Origin: CAYFZO01 sp964347615
Lineage (GTDB): Bacteria > Pseudomonadota > Gammaproteobacteria > Poriferisulfidales > Oxydemutatoraceae
Direction: 5' to 3'
Assembly: GCA_964347615.1 (NCBI GenBank)
Contig: CAYFZO010000001.1
Span: 62,001 to 126,000 of the forward strand
DNA: 64,000 bases
The position numbers were made by a program, and so were the translations under genes. A model generated the notes under the pieces. It was not told the DNA's origin. It saw only the letters and a list, made by a program, of their open reading frames with translations, and did no database searches. Every line of letters starts with the position of its first letter. Positions within the stretch are counted from its first letter, which is position 1. This document shows, one piece after another, positions 11,768 through 20,269 of the stretch.

Positions 11768-11789
11768 AAAACGCTTCCTCCATAACAAA

Positions 11790-11820
11790 AAAAAGCCCCT
11801 GTGCTGCACAGGGGCTTTTT
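11790..11820 (-). terminator. Perfect bidirectional hairpin with T-runs in front of rimP
   Basis: A 14-base perfect inverted repeat (AAAAAGCCCCTGTG / CACAGGGGCTTTTT) with a CTG loop. On the minus strand it is followed by eight T residues, on the plus strand by five. It has the form of an intrinsic terminator. It lies between the likely rimP promoter (-10 at 11847-11852) and the rimP ribosome-binding site. It can therefore end transcripts coming from the RHS gene, and could also act as an attenuator for the rimP operon itself. Confidence 0.85.
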
Positions 11821-11845
11821 AGCCAACGTCCTGTTTGTCGCTGCC

Positions 11846-11880
11846 CATTATATAGCAGCTTCGGGGAATTATATACAAAA
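11846..11880 (-). promoter_or_regulatory. Candidate promoter of the rimP-nusA-infB operon
   Basis: On the minus strand a consensus TATAAT (plus-strand ATTATA, 11847-11852) is followed by a G-rich start region about 30 bases before the hairpin. No good -35 hexamer is seen at 16-18 bases. The sequence there (plus 11869-11875) belongs to the right end of the decayed TnpB element that ends at 11863. The insertion therefore abuts, and may have replaced, the upstream half of the promoter. Confidence 0.45.
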
Positions 11881-12015
11881 GTCGACAAAGACTTCCGTAT
11901 CAATTTGACGCTTCACGGACCGACCAACGTCGCCGCGTCCGCGTCCGGTTGCCCACGTTCCCGAAAGCCTCGTTCCCGGACAAGAGGTTCAATGCGGCAT
12001 CGACGTCCGGGTCGG
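11863..12015 (-). mobile_element. tnpB 3'-end/right-end remnant
   Basis: Minus strand, about 12008 to 11900: the frame reads DVDAALNLLSGNE and ends in REASN with a TGA stop at 11900-11902. This is the RuvC-III-like tail and C-terminus of a TnpB protein. It is followed by about 38 bases of right end finishing in TATATAATTCCCC at 11863. This is the clearest copy for recognising what the repeat family is. Bases 12016-12064, up to the end of the RHS gene, show nothing recognisable. Confidence 0.75.
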
Positions 12016-12064
12016 TTCCGCCGCGAGACGCACCGGAGTTAAACGAGCACGCCGGCAAAAGCGG

Positions 12065-12955
12065 TCACAGACGCAACGCGTGCAGGTAATCCGGCGTCAG
12101 CGCCGCGGCGGCAAAAGGCGTGGCGACAAACACGTTGGCGCCGCTCAGGACTTGGCCGACCTGCCTTTGAAACGGGCTCAGATCGGGCCTGACGTTGCCG
12201 GACTCGTCGTACCAATAGAAACTGTTGAGGTAATCATGCGGACCGGCGTAGGCTTCGACAACGCGGTCCCACAATGAATCGGGCTGATAAGAAGCACCGA
12301 ACACTTGTCCCGCCCCGCCCTGATGACCGCCGAACAGGCCCGGGGCGTCGCTTCCGACGTCGTAACGTCTGCCGCCGAGCTTGAACCCGTCGCCGAAGAG
12401 GCCCGAGCTTAACCCGCCCGCGTTGTCGGGGTTCAGCAACGACTGCGTAATCATCGCCCGACGCATCACCGTAGCGGCGTAACGCAGACCACCCCATTGC
12501 AAGCCTGAAAGCGCCGCGTCGCGGAAGCTGCCGCCGGCGGCCGCGGCGGCGGCGCCGTTGATCGCGGCGGACGACAACGTTCGTTGCGGCGTCCAGCGCC
12601 CGCCCGAGGCGGCGCCCAACCCGCGCAAGGCACCGGCGCCGACGGCGTTCGCAAACACTTCACGCAAGCCGCCGCCGGACAAAGCGCTGCTGACGCCACC
12701 CGACACCGCGCCGCCGAGTACCGCACCGCCGGACAAAGCACCGTTGTACGCGTTCATGTAAGCGCCGCTCCACATGCCGCCGGGAGACCACACCAACTTG
12801 GAGACCGCGGACTCGACGAACGTGTTCGTCGCCCAAGCGCCGGCGTAATAACCGACGGCCACCGCCGCGATCAAACGGGCGTTTCTCCTGACGAAGCGCA
12901 CCGCTTTCTTGACCGCCCGCTTGATTCCCTTGAACACTTTCTTCAAGAAAAACCC
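12065..12955 (-). other. C-terminal variable tail of the RHS protein
   Basis: Sub-region of the RHS gene after the DPSG boundary, where RHS proteins usually change from shell to cargo. It begins with a very basic helix (FKGIKRAVKKAVRFVRR), then a Gly/Ala-rich hydrophobic stretch of about 120 residues, then a distinct last 70 residues with AYAGPHDYLNSFYWYDE. I do not recognise a nuclease, ADP-ribosyltransferase or deaminase motif. The hydrophobic part could be membrane-active or a translocation segment. That is inference only. Confidence 0.55.
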
Positions 12956-15900
12956 GCTGGGGTCGGTGAATTTCATCGGGTTGTTCAACGCGTAGCTGTA
13001 ACGGTTGTAACTTTGCACCGCCAAAGGCGACGGAACGTAAGGGTCGGGGCTCAGAAAACGACCGGTGCGAGGGTCGTAGATGCGCCCGTTCATGTGCACC
13101 AAGCCGACTTCGTCGAGATGCTCGTGTCCGGTGAAACCTCGATTGACCAGAAGCGGCGGACGATCCGGACGGCGACGCCAATCGCTTGCGCGACGCTCGC
13201 CGAACGGCGTATAGCTCAGACGCTCAACGAGATTGCCCGCGGCGTCGGTGATCGCCGCGACCGAACCCAGCGCGTCGTGATGCACGTAGCGCAGGCGGCG
13301 GCTGACGCTTGCACCGTCCTCTTTCTCGTAACGCACGGCTATCAGCTTCTCGCCGGCGTAGATATAGTGGCGATGCTCGATTGCGCCGTCTTGCTTGAGC
13401 GTTTTTTCGTAAAACTTGCCGAAATAAAACGTGACGCCGCCGTCGGACGAGCGTTTTGATATACGCCCGCCGTTCGCGTCGTAGGCGAACTCGAGACGCC
13501 CCCCGGCTTCGGTTTCGATGAATTCCGGCTTGCCGAACGAAAACCACCCGGCGCTGAGCTCGGGCGCGGCGATGAGATTGCCCGACGCGTCGTACTCGTA
13601 GGCGTCGTCGCCGATTTGCGTCGCGGCGTGAGGCCCTCCGGCGCCGCCGTAGCCGTAGACGCCGACGCCGGAGCGTGAGACCAGATTACCGAGCTCATCG
13701 TAACGGTAAAAGCTGATTTTGTTGTAGTCGTCGTGTTCGTTCTCGCCAAGCACCACCGCCGCGGTGAGACGATCCAACTCGTCGTAGCCGAAGTGCTCCG
13801 ATATTCCCCGGACGTGGTCGGTGTGACTGAGCAGATTGTCGGCCTCGTCGTAGTAATAAGTGAGATGGCGGACGGGGAAGTCTCCTCCGGCGTCGCTTCT
13901 GATCTCCTGGAGATAGCCGTTGCCGGCGTGGTAACGGAACCGGGTGCGCCACCCGTCGCCGGTAAGTTGCGACGAAACCCTGCCCACCGCGTCTTGCGCA
14001 AGCGTCCGCCAATAATGGACGGGTTCAACGACGGCAACCGCGGTCGGCGCGCGACGCATCGTCGACAAACAACGCTGCACCTCGTCGAGCAGACGTTCGG
14101 AAAGTGCCATGCGCGCGTACATCTGCCGCCTGAGGTGCGTCCCGCCCGAGGTTTGCAGGCGCAGACGCACCGACGCTTCCGCGGCGTCCTGCAAGAAACC
14201 GCCGGCCCGCACCAACTTGACCGAGACCGTGCGTTCACAATACGCCGCCGACGCACCGCCGGGCGCCTCTTCCCTCAGACGGACGACGCCGCTTTCGAGC
14301 TCGTCGGCCGCGGCGTTCAAGCTGCGTGACAATTCCCCGTCGGTGCCCGTCGCCTCGAGCCGTGACGCCCACCGCCGGTAAAAAAGCGCACGCCTTTCAT
14401 ACTCTTCGGCCTTACCCCGGCGAAAGACCTCGGTTCGCATCTCACCGAGTGCGGAATCACCGCTGAAATCGCCGGTTTCAAAAAACGGGCCGCGAATCGC
14501 CGACAGATAGCCGTGCCGGTTGTAGACCCGCTCGACGACGACGCCTCTGGGGTAATGAATTTCGCCGAGGCGCCCCTTGTCGTAAACCATGCCGACGCTG
14601 TGTCCGCGGTTGTCGTCAATCGCTTTCAGCCGCCCGGCGTCGTCGTAGCGAAACCCGCGCACGTAGCCTCCGAAAGACTCCTGCGACAAGCGACCGACGC
14701 CGTATTCAGAGGCGTCGTAAAGCCAGCGAGCCGTACCCTCCGGCCCGGTGCGTTCGGTCAGACGGCCGAGACGGTCGTAGCGCATGCGTCTTTCGGAACC
14801 GTCGGCGACGGCGACAACGACGCGCCCGAACGAATCGTAGCTGAAGCGCTGCACCCCTTGTCCGGGACGGGCAACGCGCACCCGATTGCCGAAAGCGTCG
14901 TACTCCATCGAGGTTTCGTTACCGTGCGCGTCGCGCGCCTTGAGCAGCCGCCCCACCGGGTCGTACTCAAACGACATCTCCGCCTCCATCGGTTCGACCA
15001 CGCTTACGATACGTCCGAGAGCGTCGCGCGTGATGACTTTGGGGCGTCCCAGCTCGTCGCTGTGCTCAACGGCCGAACCGCGGTAGTCAAACCGACGCGT
15101 CGTTACCGCACCGTCCACCAGCGGCGAACTTTCTTCGACGAGACGATCGAGGGCGTCGTAGCGGCGCTCGACCCAATCCACGGGTTCATCGGGGCGTCGC
15201 GGCAATGAAATCCGCGTGGTGCGACCGAGGCGGTCGTATTCCTGGTCTTCAAGCAACGCACGCCCGTCAAACCCGAGGGTCGAAATCCTTAACACCCGCC
15301 CCGAGGCGTCGTGAAAAACGCGCCGGAGCGGGCGCCCGGCGGTTTCCTCGATGACCGCGTAGACCGCAGCTTGCGGCGCGTTCTCGGGCAATCGGTAAGT
15401 ACGCACGATCGTCGTCTGCATCCCGCCGGGACGACGCTCGCCAATCAATCTTCCCCAGCCGTCGTAACGGCGCCAAGTCGCCAAACCGTTGGCGTCAACG
15501 ACCAACACCGCCCGCCCGAGGCGTTCGTCGTGAACGTAGGTCGCCGCGTGCCCCTCGGCATTGATTGTCCGCGTGACGAACCGGCCGGTTTCGTCATAGA
15601 CCCGTCGTGAGACGACAACCGGCGCCCCCGCGGCGGCGGGTTCGGCGCGTTCGACGATTAAGTTGCCGAAATCGTCGTACTCGTAGTGCCGGGTGACCGC
15701 CAGCGGTTCGCCGGGATGCACCGTTTGTTCCAGCAGGAACCCGGTGTCGGCCGCGTACCGAGACATCGAAACCCGCGTGACGTCGGGATGAGAATCGTCG
15801 CCGTTCGTCACCTGCACCCGGACGCGACGGCCGAGCAACCATCGTTCGGGGTCGTTGAAGTACTCATGGCGCTCGAGCCGCGTGAAGCGTCGGTGCTGAT

Positions 15901-18709
15901 CCTCGGTTATGGTTTCAACCCGACCGGGATTGCCGTATTCATCGTAGTCGGAAAACGACGTTCCGACGGCCGACGTGAACGAGCCGTCCAACTCGTAGCG
16001 TCGCGACTCGGTGCGCGTCGGGCGGACGAACGTGGTTTTCCCGTCGTTGAGGAGGTGCGCGTCGTACTCGGTCCGCGACAAGGACAAGGTCGGCCCATGC
16101 AGGAGCGCGGTGCGCCGCTGCAATACCGAACCGAAATGCGGAAACCGTTGGGAATAGGTGGTGCGCGTCACAAGCCCGGTTTCGACGTCGTGTACCTCCC
16201 GCCACGCGAAACCGAGAAAGCCGAAGCCCGACGGATCGCTTCTTGCGGCACCGTAGCGATAGCGCTCGACGCGACCTTTCCCGAAATCGGTCCCGGCGTC
16301 GGCCCCGAAATCGACCCCGGAACCGACGTTGGGGCCGGCATTGGAGAACGACGTCGCGGCGACCACCCAAAGCGGGGGCGGACGCCGAGACGCGGCAGGC
16401 GCGGCGTCCGCCGCAAGCTCGTGCACCCGCGCGGCGGACACGGGGGCATATCGGATTCGCAAGGCAAAACCCAATCCGTCGGTGATCGATTCCACCAGAT
16501 TGCCGCGAGCGGGCGCGGTGTAGATCCGAGCCGTCCCCTGCCGTGCGTCTTCGACGCGGTAGACGTCGCTGACGCCGTCGCCGTCGAAATCGCCGAAGTG
16601 CACGCGTTCGACGCCCTTGATCCGCTCGTAGTCGGACCCGCCGAGGGCGATGACAAGGCCATCGCGCCGCCGCCACCCGTCTTGCGCCGCAAGATAAACG
16701 TCGTCGGGACGCAAGCCGCCCTGCAGATAGTAAAGGTCGCTCTTGCCGTCGCCGTTGAAGTCGCCCAATCTGACGCGCGAGAGGCTCAGCTGCAATCCTC
16801 CGCTGCCCGAAGTCTCCGGAAAAGCCGGTGCCGCAACGACCGTGTAACTCCCGTCGCCGCGAGAGAGATGAACTTCATCCGACGTGTCCGCGCCCGGCGT
16901 CGCATAGTAGACGTCGGTCAAACCGTCGCCGTTGAAGTCGCCGAGCTTGACCCTGAGCAACTGCGCGTCGCCCGAGTTGCGCAGGTTCAACCCCGTTTCG
17001 ACGCCGTTCACACGGCGGTATTCGCCGGGCGCGACGGTCAGATAGACGTCGTCGGGAGCACCGACGCCTGAATCAAGGCTTCGGGCGGCGTCGTGAACGC
17101 GGTAGACGTCGCTGACGCCGTCGCCGTTGAAGTCGCCGACGCGAATGCGTCCGACCTGCGTCACCGCGCGCGATTCATTGCGGTCGGCGGCGCTTTCGAC
17201 GCCGGCGACGCGTTCGTAGGCGCCGTCGCCGTCCGACAGATACACCTCGTCGGCGAGTGCCGTCGCGCCGTCGTGACGAATCCGGTACACGTCGGTGTTG
17301 CCGTCGCCGTTGAAGTCGCCGAACCGCAGGCAATCACGGTGGATACATCCCCGGGCGACGGTGGGCGCGGCGGCCGTGCCGGAATCGACGCCCGGCACTT
17401 CCTCGAACGACAAGGAGCCTTGGTTCAAGCGAGTCAAGTACAGCGCGTCGCGCACGTGCCGATAGCGGAACTGATAGACGTCGGTCAAGCCGTCGCCGTT
17501 GAAGTCCGCAAAATGAAAATTCACCAAATCGTCGGCCTTTTTCACGTCGGTCCACGGCCCCGGCACGCTTTCGAAAGAGCCGTCGCCGTTGTTGATCTGT
17601 ATCGCGTCGTAACCGCCGCCCGTGCCGTGAATCTCGTAGACGTCGGTCAGGCCGTCGCCGTTGAAGTCGCCCGGCCGATAGCGCCGATGCTCGCCCGCAC
17701 GGTCGCCGAGGTGCAGGACTTCACCCCACGGGGACAACGTGAACTCAGGCGTTTCCCGCCATCTGAAGACGGTCGGGCGCAAGCAACTCCCGTCTCCCGC
17801 GCATTCGGTCACCGAAACCAAGCGGTCGGGAGAAACGCCGTCGGAAGCTGCATAGACAAGCCGGTATTCCCTGACCACCCGCCCGCCCGCTTTCGAGACC
17901 ACTCGCCCGAGACGCTTGGTCAGCGCGAACTTCATGCCGGCGAGATACGCGACGGATGCATCGGTGCGCGGTTGATATTCGAACGCCACCGAGGCGGTGC
18001 CGTAATCCACCCGCGCGACGTGGCGTTCGTCGTCGAACTCGGCGTAGTGAACGTGCATCGCGTTGCCTGCCCTGTCGGTAACCCGGCTCATCAGCCAGGA
18101 AAACACCCGCCCGTCATCTTCGATTCTCGCGTCGGCGCGCCCGCCGTAAGTGACGACGTTGCCTTCTTTCGTCCACGCCGTAAAGCCGTTCGCCGCTGCG
18201 TCGCCGTTCACCTCGATCTTGGTGAAGCTCTCGATGAGGGTGCGCAATTCACGGCTGTGCAACGGATTCTCGACACCGTCCACCGGCGTCAGGAAACGAC
18301 CGTCAATGCAAAGACGATCGGCGTCGTCCATCTCCACCCGTCCTCTGGCGCCGTGTAAAGGCTCGATACCGGCGCAACGATGAATCGCGGACGAGCCCTC
18401 CATCGTCCATCCCGAGCCTAAGGAACCGTTGCCCGCGTGGCTGTTGTAGACCAACGCCAACGACGGTTGCAGCCCGCCCGCGCCGGGGGCGACGGTGATG
18501 GGAACGCGATACGTCGCGCCGCCTTGCTGATCCACCTCGAAAGACGCCGCCACGGCGCCGACGGCGAACGTCGTTCGGGGCTGCGCACCCGCCGCCTGCG
18601 CCAGCGCGATGAGCAGAGACAGTACTGTCGCCGCGGGCGGCCCCACGGACAACCCCACGGGCGACAATCCGCCGCGCCGGCGCGAACCGCAACACCCGGC
18701 GCTTTTCAT
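12065..18709 (-). CDS. Secreted SpvB / FG-GAP / RHS-repeat giant protein (Tc toxin B-C-like architecture)
   Basis: A 2214-residue protein of unknown target. An N-terminal hydrophobic segment ending in AQAAGA looks like a Sec signal peptide. Then comes an SpvB-type domain (about residues 45-330, GGLQPSLALVYNSHAGNG). Seven FG-GAP/VCBS calcium-type repeats follow (DFNGDGLTDVY and variants, about 340-740), then some 1100 residues of YD/RHS repeats. Inside these is a charged helical insertion (DNA about 14040-14480). The RHS core (VHHDALGSVAAITDAAGN to GRFLSPDPYV) is followed by NPMKFTDPSG and a 295-residue C-terminal tail. SpvB, FG-GAP and RHS modules are normally divided between TcB and TcC of insecticidal toxin complexes. 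Here they are one chain. The start ATG overlaps the upstream lipoprotein stop (ATGA). Nothing resembling an immunity gene follows. Confidence 0.85.
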   Translation of the reverse strand: MKSAGCCGSRRRGGLSPVGLSVGPPAATVLSLLIALAQAAGAQPRTTFAVGAVAASFEVDQQGGATYRVPITVAPGAGGLQPSLALVYNSHAGNGSLGSGWTMEGSSAIHRCAGIEPLHGARGRVEMDDADRLCIDGRFLTPVDGVENPLHSRELRTLIESFTKIEVNGDAAANGFTAWTKEGNVVTYGGRADARIEDDGRVFSWLMSRVTDRAGNAMHVHYAEFDDERHVARVDYGTASVAFEYQPRTDASVAYLAGMKFALTKRLGRVVSKAGGRVVREYRLVYAASDGVSPDRLVSVTECAGDGSCLRPTVFRWRETPEFTLSPWGEVLHLGDRAGEHRRYRPGDFNGDGLTDVYEIHGTGGGYDAIQINNGDGSFESVPGPWTDVKKADDLVNFHFADFNGDGLTDVYQFRYRHVRDALYLTRLNQGSLSFEEVPGVDSGTAAAPTVARGCIHRDCLRFGDFNGDGNTDVYRIRHDGATALADEVYLSDGDGAYERVAGVESAADRNESRAVTQVGRIRVGDFNGDGVSDVYRVHDAARSLDSGVGAPDDVYLTVAPGEYRRVNGVETGLNLRNSGDAQLLRVKLGDFNGDGLTDVYYATPGADTSDEVHLSRGDGSYTVVAAPAFPETSGSGGLQLSLSRVRLGDFNGDGKSDLYYLQGGLRPDDVYLAAQDGWRRRDGLVIALGGSDYERIKGVERVHFGDFDGDGVSDVYRVEDARQGTARIYTAPARGNLVESITDGLGFALRIRYAPVSAARVHELAADAAPAASRRPPPLWVVAATSFSNAGPNVGSGVDFGADAGTDFGKGRVERYRYGAARSDPSGFGFLGFAWREVHDVETGLVTRTTYSQRFPHFGSVLQRRTALLHGPTLSLSRTEYDAHLLNDGKTTFVRPTRTESRRYELDGSFTSAVGTSFSDYDEYGNPGRVETITEDQHRRFTRLERHEYFNDPERWLLGRRVRVQVTNGDDSHPDVTRVSMSRYAADTGFLLEQTVHPGEPLAVTRHYEYDDFGNLIVERAEPAAAGAPVVVSRRVYDETGRFVTRTINAEGHAATYVHDERLGRAVLVVDANGLATWRRYDGWGRLIGERRPGGMQTTIVRTYRLPENAPQAAVYAVIEETAGRPLRRVFHDASGRVLRISTLGFDGRALLEDQEYDRLGRTTRISLPRRPDEPVDWVERRYDALDRLVEESSPLVDGAVTTRRFDYRGSAVEHSDELGRPKVITRDALGRIVSVVEPMEAEMSFEYDPVGRLLKARDAHGNETSMEYDAFGNRVRVARPGQGVQRFSYDSFGRVVVAVADGSERRMRYDRLGRLTERTGPEGTARWLYDASEYGVGRLSQESFGGYVRGFRYDDAGRLKAIDDNRGHSVGMVYDKGRLGEIHYPRGVVVERVYNRHGYLSAIRGPFFETGDFSGDSALGEMRTEVFRRGKAEEYERRALFYRRWASRLEATGTDGELSRSLNAAADELESGVVRLREEAPGGASAAYCERTVSVKLVRAGGFLQDAAEASVRLRLQTSGGTHLRRQMYARMALSERLLDEVQRCLSTMRRAPTAVAVVEPVHYWRTLAQDAVGRVSSQLTGDGWRTRFRYHAGNGYLQEIRSDAGGDFPVRHLTYYYDEADNLLSHTDHVRGISEHFGYDELDRLTAAVVLGENEHDDYNKISFYRYDELGNLVSRSGVGVYGYGGAGGPHAATQIGDDAYEYDASGNLIAAPELSAGWFSFGKPEFIETEAGGRLEFAYDANGGRISKRSSDGGVTFYFGKFYEKTLKQDGAIEHRHYIYAGEKLIAVRYEKEDGASVSRRLRYVHHDALGSVAAITDAAGNLVERLSYTPFGERRASDWRRRPDRPPLLVNRGFTGHEHLDEVGLVHMNGRIYDPRTGRFLSPDPYVPSPLAVQSYNRYSYALNNPMKFTDPSGFFLKKVFKGIKRAVKKAVRFVRRNARLIAAVAVGYYAGAWATNTFVESAVSKLVWSPGGMWSGAYMNAYNGALSGGAVLGGAVSGGVSSALSGGGLREVFANAVGAGALRGLGAASGGRWTPQRTLSSAAINGAAAAAAGGSFRDAALSGLQWGGLRYAATVMRRAMITQSLLNPDNAGGLSSGLFGDGFKLGGRRYDVGSDAPGLFGGHQGGAGQVFGASYQPDSLWDRVVEAYAGPHDYLNSFYWYDESGNVRPDLSPFQRQVGQVLSGANVFVATPFAAAALTPDYLHALRL

Positions 18710-19149
18710 CGGGAAACGGCCTCGGCGGACGTCGAGGGACGCAGCTCGCGCAGGCGCGATTGCGCCGACTGAAAACGCACCTCGAGGACGTCGAGCGACA
18801 ACAACGCCGAGGCGGCGACTTCCTCCAAGCCGGAGCGAAGAACGTGGGCGTCGGTCCCGGCAACCAGGCGATCGAGGCGGCGAATCAGTACCTCGGGGTC
18901 GAACGCCTCGACCGAAGCATCGCCGGCGTCGACGCTCTCGTCGTCGCCCTCGGCAGCGGCGGCGGGTTGCGTCGTCTCGCTCGACGTCTCCTTTTCAGCG
19001 TCGCCCCCGTCCGACGATCCTTTCGAACAAGCGACCAGACAAGCAGCGAGGCAAGCGACGAGGCAGACGCCAAGCGCCGACACGGACAAGTGCCGTTCGT
19101 TCAAGCGCCCGACGCGACGGGGCGATCTTATGCGTATTGTCTCGGACAT
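18706..19149 (-). CDS. Small lipoprotein encoded with the RHS protein
   Basis: A 147-residue protein I do not recognise. The first 41 residues end in a lipoprotein signal (CLVACLAACLVAC, then SKGSSDGG). The motif contains three near-identical lipobox copies in tandem, and lipidation is most likely at the last cysteine. After it come an acidic, Ser/Thr/Ala-rich linker and a predicted helical C-terminal half (DPEVLIRRLDRLVAGTDAHVLRSGLEEVAAS). The stop overlaps the RHS start codon by four bases, so the two are translationally coupled. It may tether or help secrete the RHS protein, or protect the cell from it. None of these is shown by the sequence. Confidence 0.7.
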   Translation of the reverse strand: MSETIRIRSPRRVGRLNERHLSVSALGVCLVACLAACLVACSKGSSDGGDAEKETSSETTQPAAAAEGDDESVDAGDASVEAFDPEVLIRRLDRLVAGTDAHVLRSGLEEVAASALLSLDVLEVRFQSAQSRLRELRPSTSAEAVSR

Positions 19150-19394
19150 TTGCGTGCAACCGGGTTGCGGGCGGCAACCTAAGGCACACGGAGCCGTCGC
19201 GACGCGAAATATCGCCGAACGGTATCAAGCAGCCGATAAAGGCGTCGGGGGCGGGGATAGGAAAGCTGTCACCGGGGTGACAAGCCCCGAGCTGACGCAG
19301 GTTCGGCGACTGCCCGCTCGGGCAGCCTGACCGCTTTGTCGACCGGGTCGCGCCGGGATTGCGACGTCCGACGCAGACGAGCCGACCTAAGCGG
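19150..19394. other. Intergenic region between the lipoprotein gene and tRNA-fMet
   Basis: 245 bases without a recognisable gene. It contains a 7-base inverted repeat TGTCACC-GG-GGTGACA at 19267-19282, which could be a protein-binding site, and a 6-base hairpin CTGCCC-GCTC-GGGCAG at 19311-19326 without a T-run. The promoter of the lipoprotein/RHS pair should lie here. I cannot point to convincing -35 and -10 boxes. Confidence 0.4.
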
Positions 19395-19468
<74 letters not shown>

Positions 19469-19483
19469 TCGGAAGAGTGACGC

Positions 19484-19512
19484 ATTGTAGCTAAGAACCG
19501 CGAAAATTTCAA
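19484..19512 (-). promoter_or_regulatory. Promoter of tRNA-fMet
   Basis: On the minus strand TTGAAA (plus 19507-19512) and TACAAT (plus 19484-19489) are separated by exactly 17 bases. The -10 box lies 15 bases before the first tRNA base, so the 5' leader would be about 8 bases. A near-consensus housekeeping promoter. Confidence 0.8.
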
Positions 19513-19558
19513 AAACCCGACCCGCCCGACGCGGGACGTGCGCCGCCGAGCAAAACGC

Positions 19559-20134
19559 TCAGGCTTCCTCGAGCAGGCGTACGACCGCTTTCTCTACCCG
19601 CCGTGCACGAGCGTCGCCGGAATGGGTCTCTCCGAAAAAGACGGAACGTATGAAGCCGCGTTTGTCAATAAGATAAAACGCCGGCCAGTAACGATTGTTC
19701 ATCGCTCGCCAGTAGGAAAAGTCGTTGTCCATCATCACCGGATGCCGCAGACCGAATTCCGCGGTTTTCTCGACGACGCTCGAGCGAACTCTTTCATGGT
19801 CGAACTCGGGAGTGTGGACACCGATGACGCGAAGCCCTCGACTTTGGTAATTCGCTTCCAGCTCTTTCAACCACGGAAACGAGCGGTAACAGTTCCAGCA
19901 ACCGAAAGTCCAAAAATCGATCAAAACAACGTTGCCGCGCAAGTCGGCCAGCGTCAACGGCGGCGAATTGATCCATTCGTCGGGTGAGCGGTGAGTGAAT
20001 TCAGGCGCTTTGCGCGGCTGGTTCAAGTCCCCCGAACGAGGGTCGCCGAAAGTGCCTCCCGACACCGTGAAAAGCACCGCACCGAACATGAGCAGGGCGG
20101 CGATCCCGTAACCGATGATGGGCCTTCGAGACAT
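19559..20134 (-). CDS. Thioredoxin-like (TlpA/redoxin family) membrane-anchored protein
   Basis: A 191-residue protein with an N-terminal membrane anchor (IIGYGIAALLMFGAVLFTV) and a periplasmic thioredoxin fold. The active site is FWTFGCWNCYRSFPWL, a CxxC motif. The following strand (LRVIGVHTPEFDHE) and cis-proline region (RYWPAFYLIDKRGFIR) are as in the redoxin domains of TlpA and the C-terminal part of DipZ. It probably reduces disulfides or acts in cytochrome c or oxidative stress pathways. The partner is unknown. An AAGGAG Shine-Dalgarno six bases upstream favours the ATG at 20134 over the GTG at 20137. Confidence 0.85.
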   Translation of the reverse strand: MSRRPIIGYGIAALLMFGAVLFTVSGGTFGDPRSGDLNQPRKAPEFTHRSPDEWINSPPLTLADLRGNVVLIDFWTFGCWNCYRSFPWLKELEANYQSRGLRVIGVHTPEFDHERVRSSVVEKTAEFGLRHPVMMDNDFSYWRAMNNRYWPAFYLIDKRGFIRSVFFGETHSGDARARRVEKAVVRLLEEA

Positions 20135-20269
20135 CACAAGCTCCTTCTTCGAAACACTCGCCGGCGTATTCTACAAGCTGCGGACGACCGGAGGGCCGTC
20201 AGGAAACAATCCATCTTAAGCACCGCATCCGCCGACGACGCTGAACGACCCGCACCTGCAATCCGAGGC

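Noticed and set aside
16560..17670. Regularly spaced 20-base repeats resembling a CRISPR array
   Set aside because: They are the in-frame codons of seven FG-GAP repeats (GDFNGDG), spaced irregularly at about 130-190 bases, and the DNA between them is coding.
15686..18358. Long plus-strand frames (461 and 421 codons) opposite the RHS gene
   Set aside because: Shadows of the FG-GAP and RHS repeats. Their repeated VDVADAVAVE pattern is the complement of the DFNGDGLTDVY codons.
12065..18709. A T6SS Rhs effector
   Set aside because: The N-terminus is a signal peptide and SpvB domain, not PAAR, and no VgrG or DUF1795 chaperone gene is adjacent.
19311..19326. Hairpin CTGCCC-GCTC-GGGCAG as a terminator of tRNA-fMet
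   Set aside because: No T-run follows on either strand, and the stem is short.
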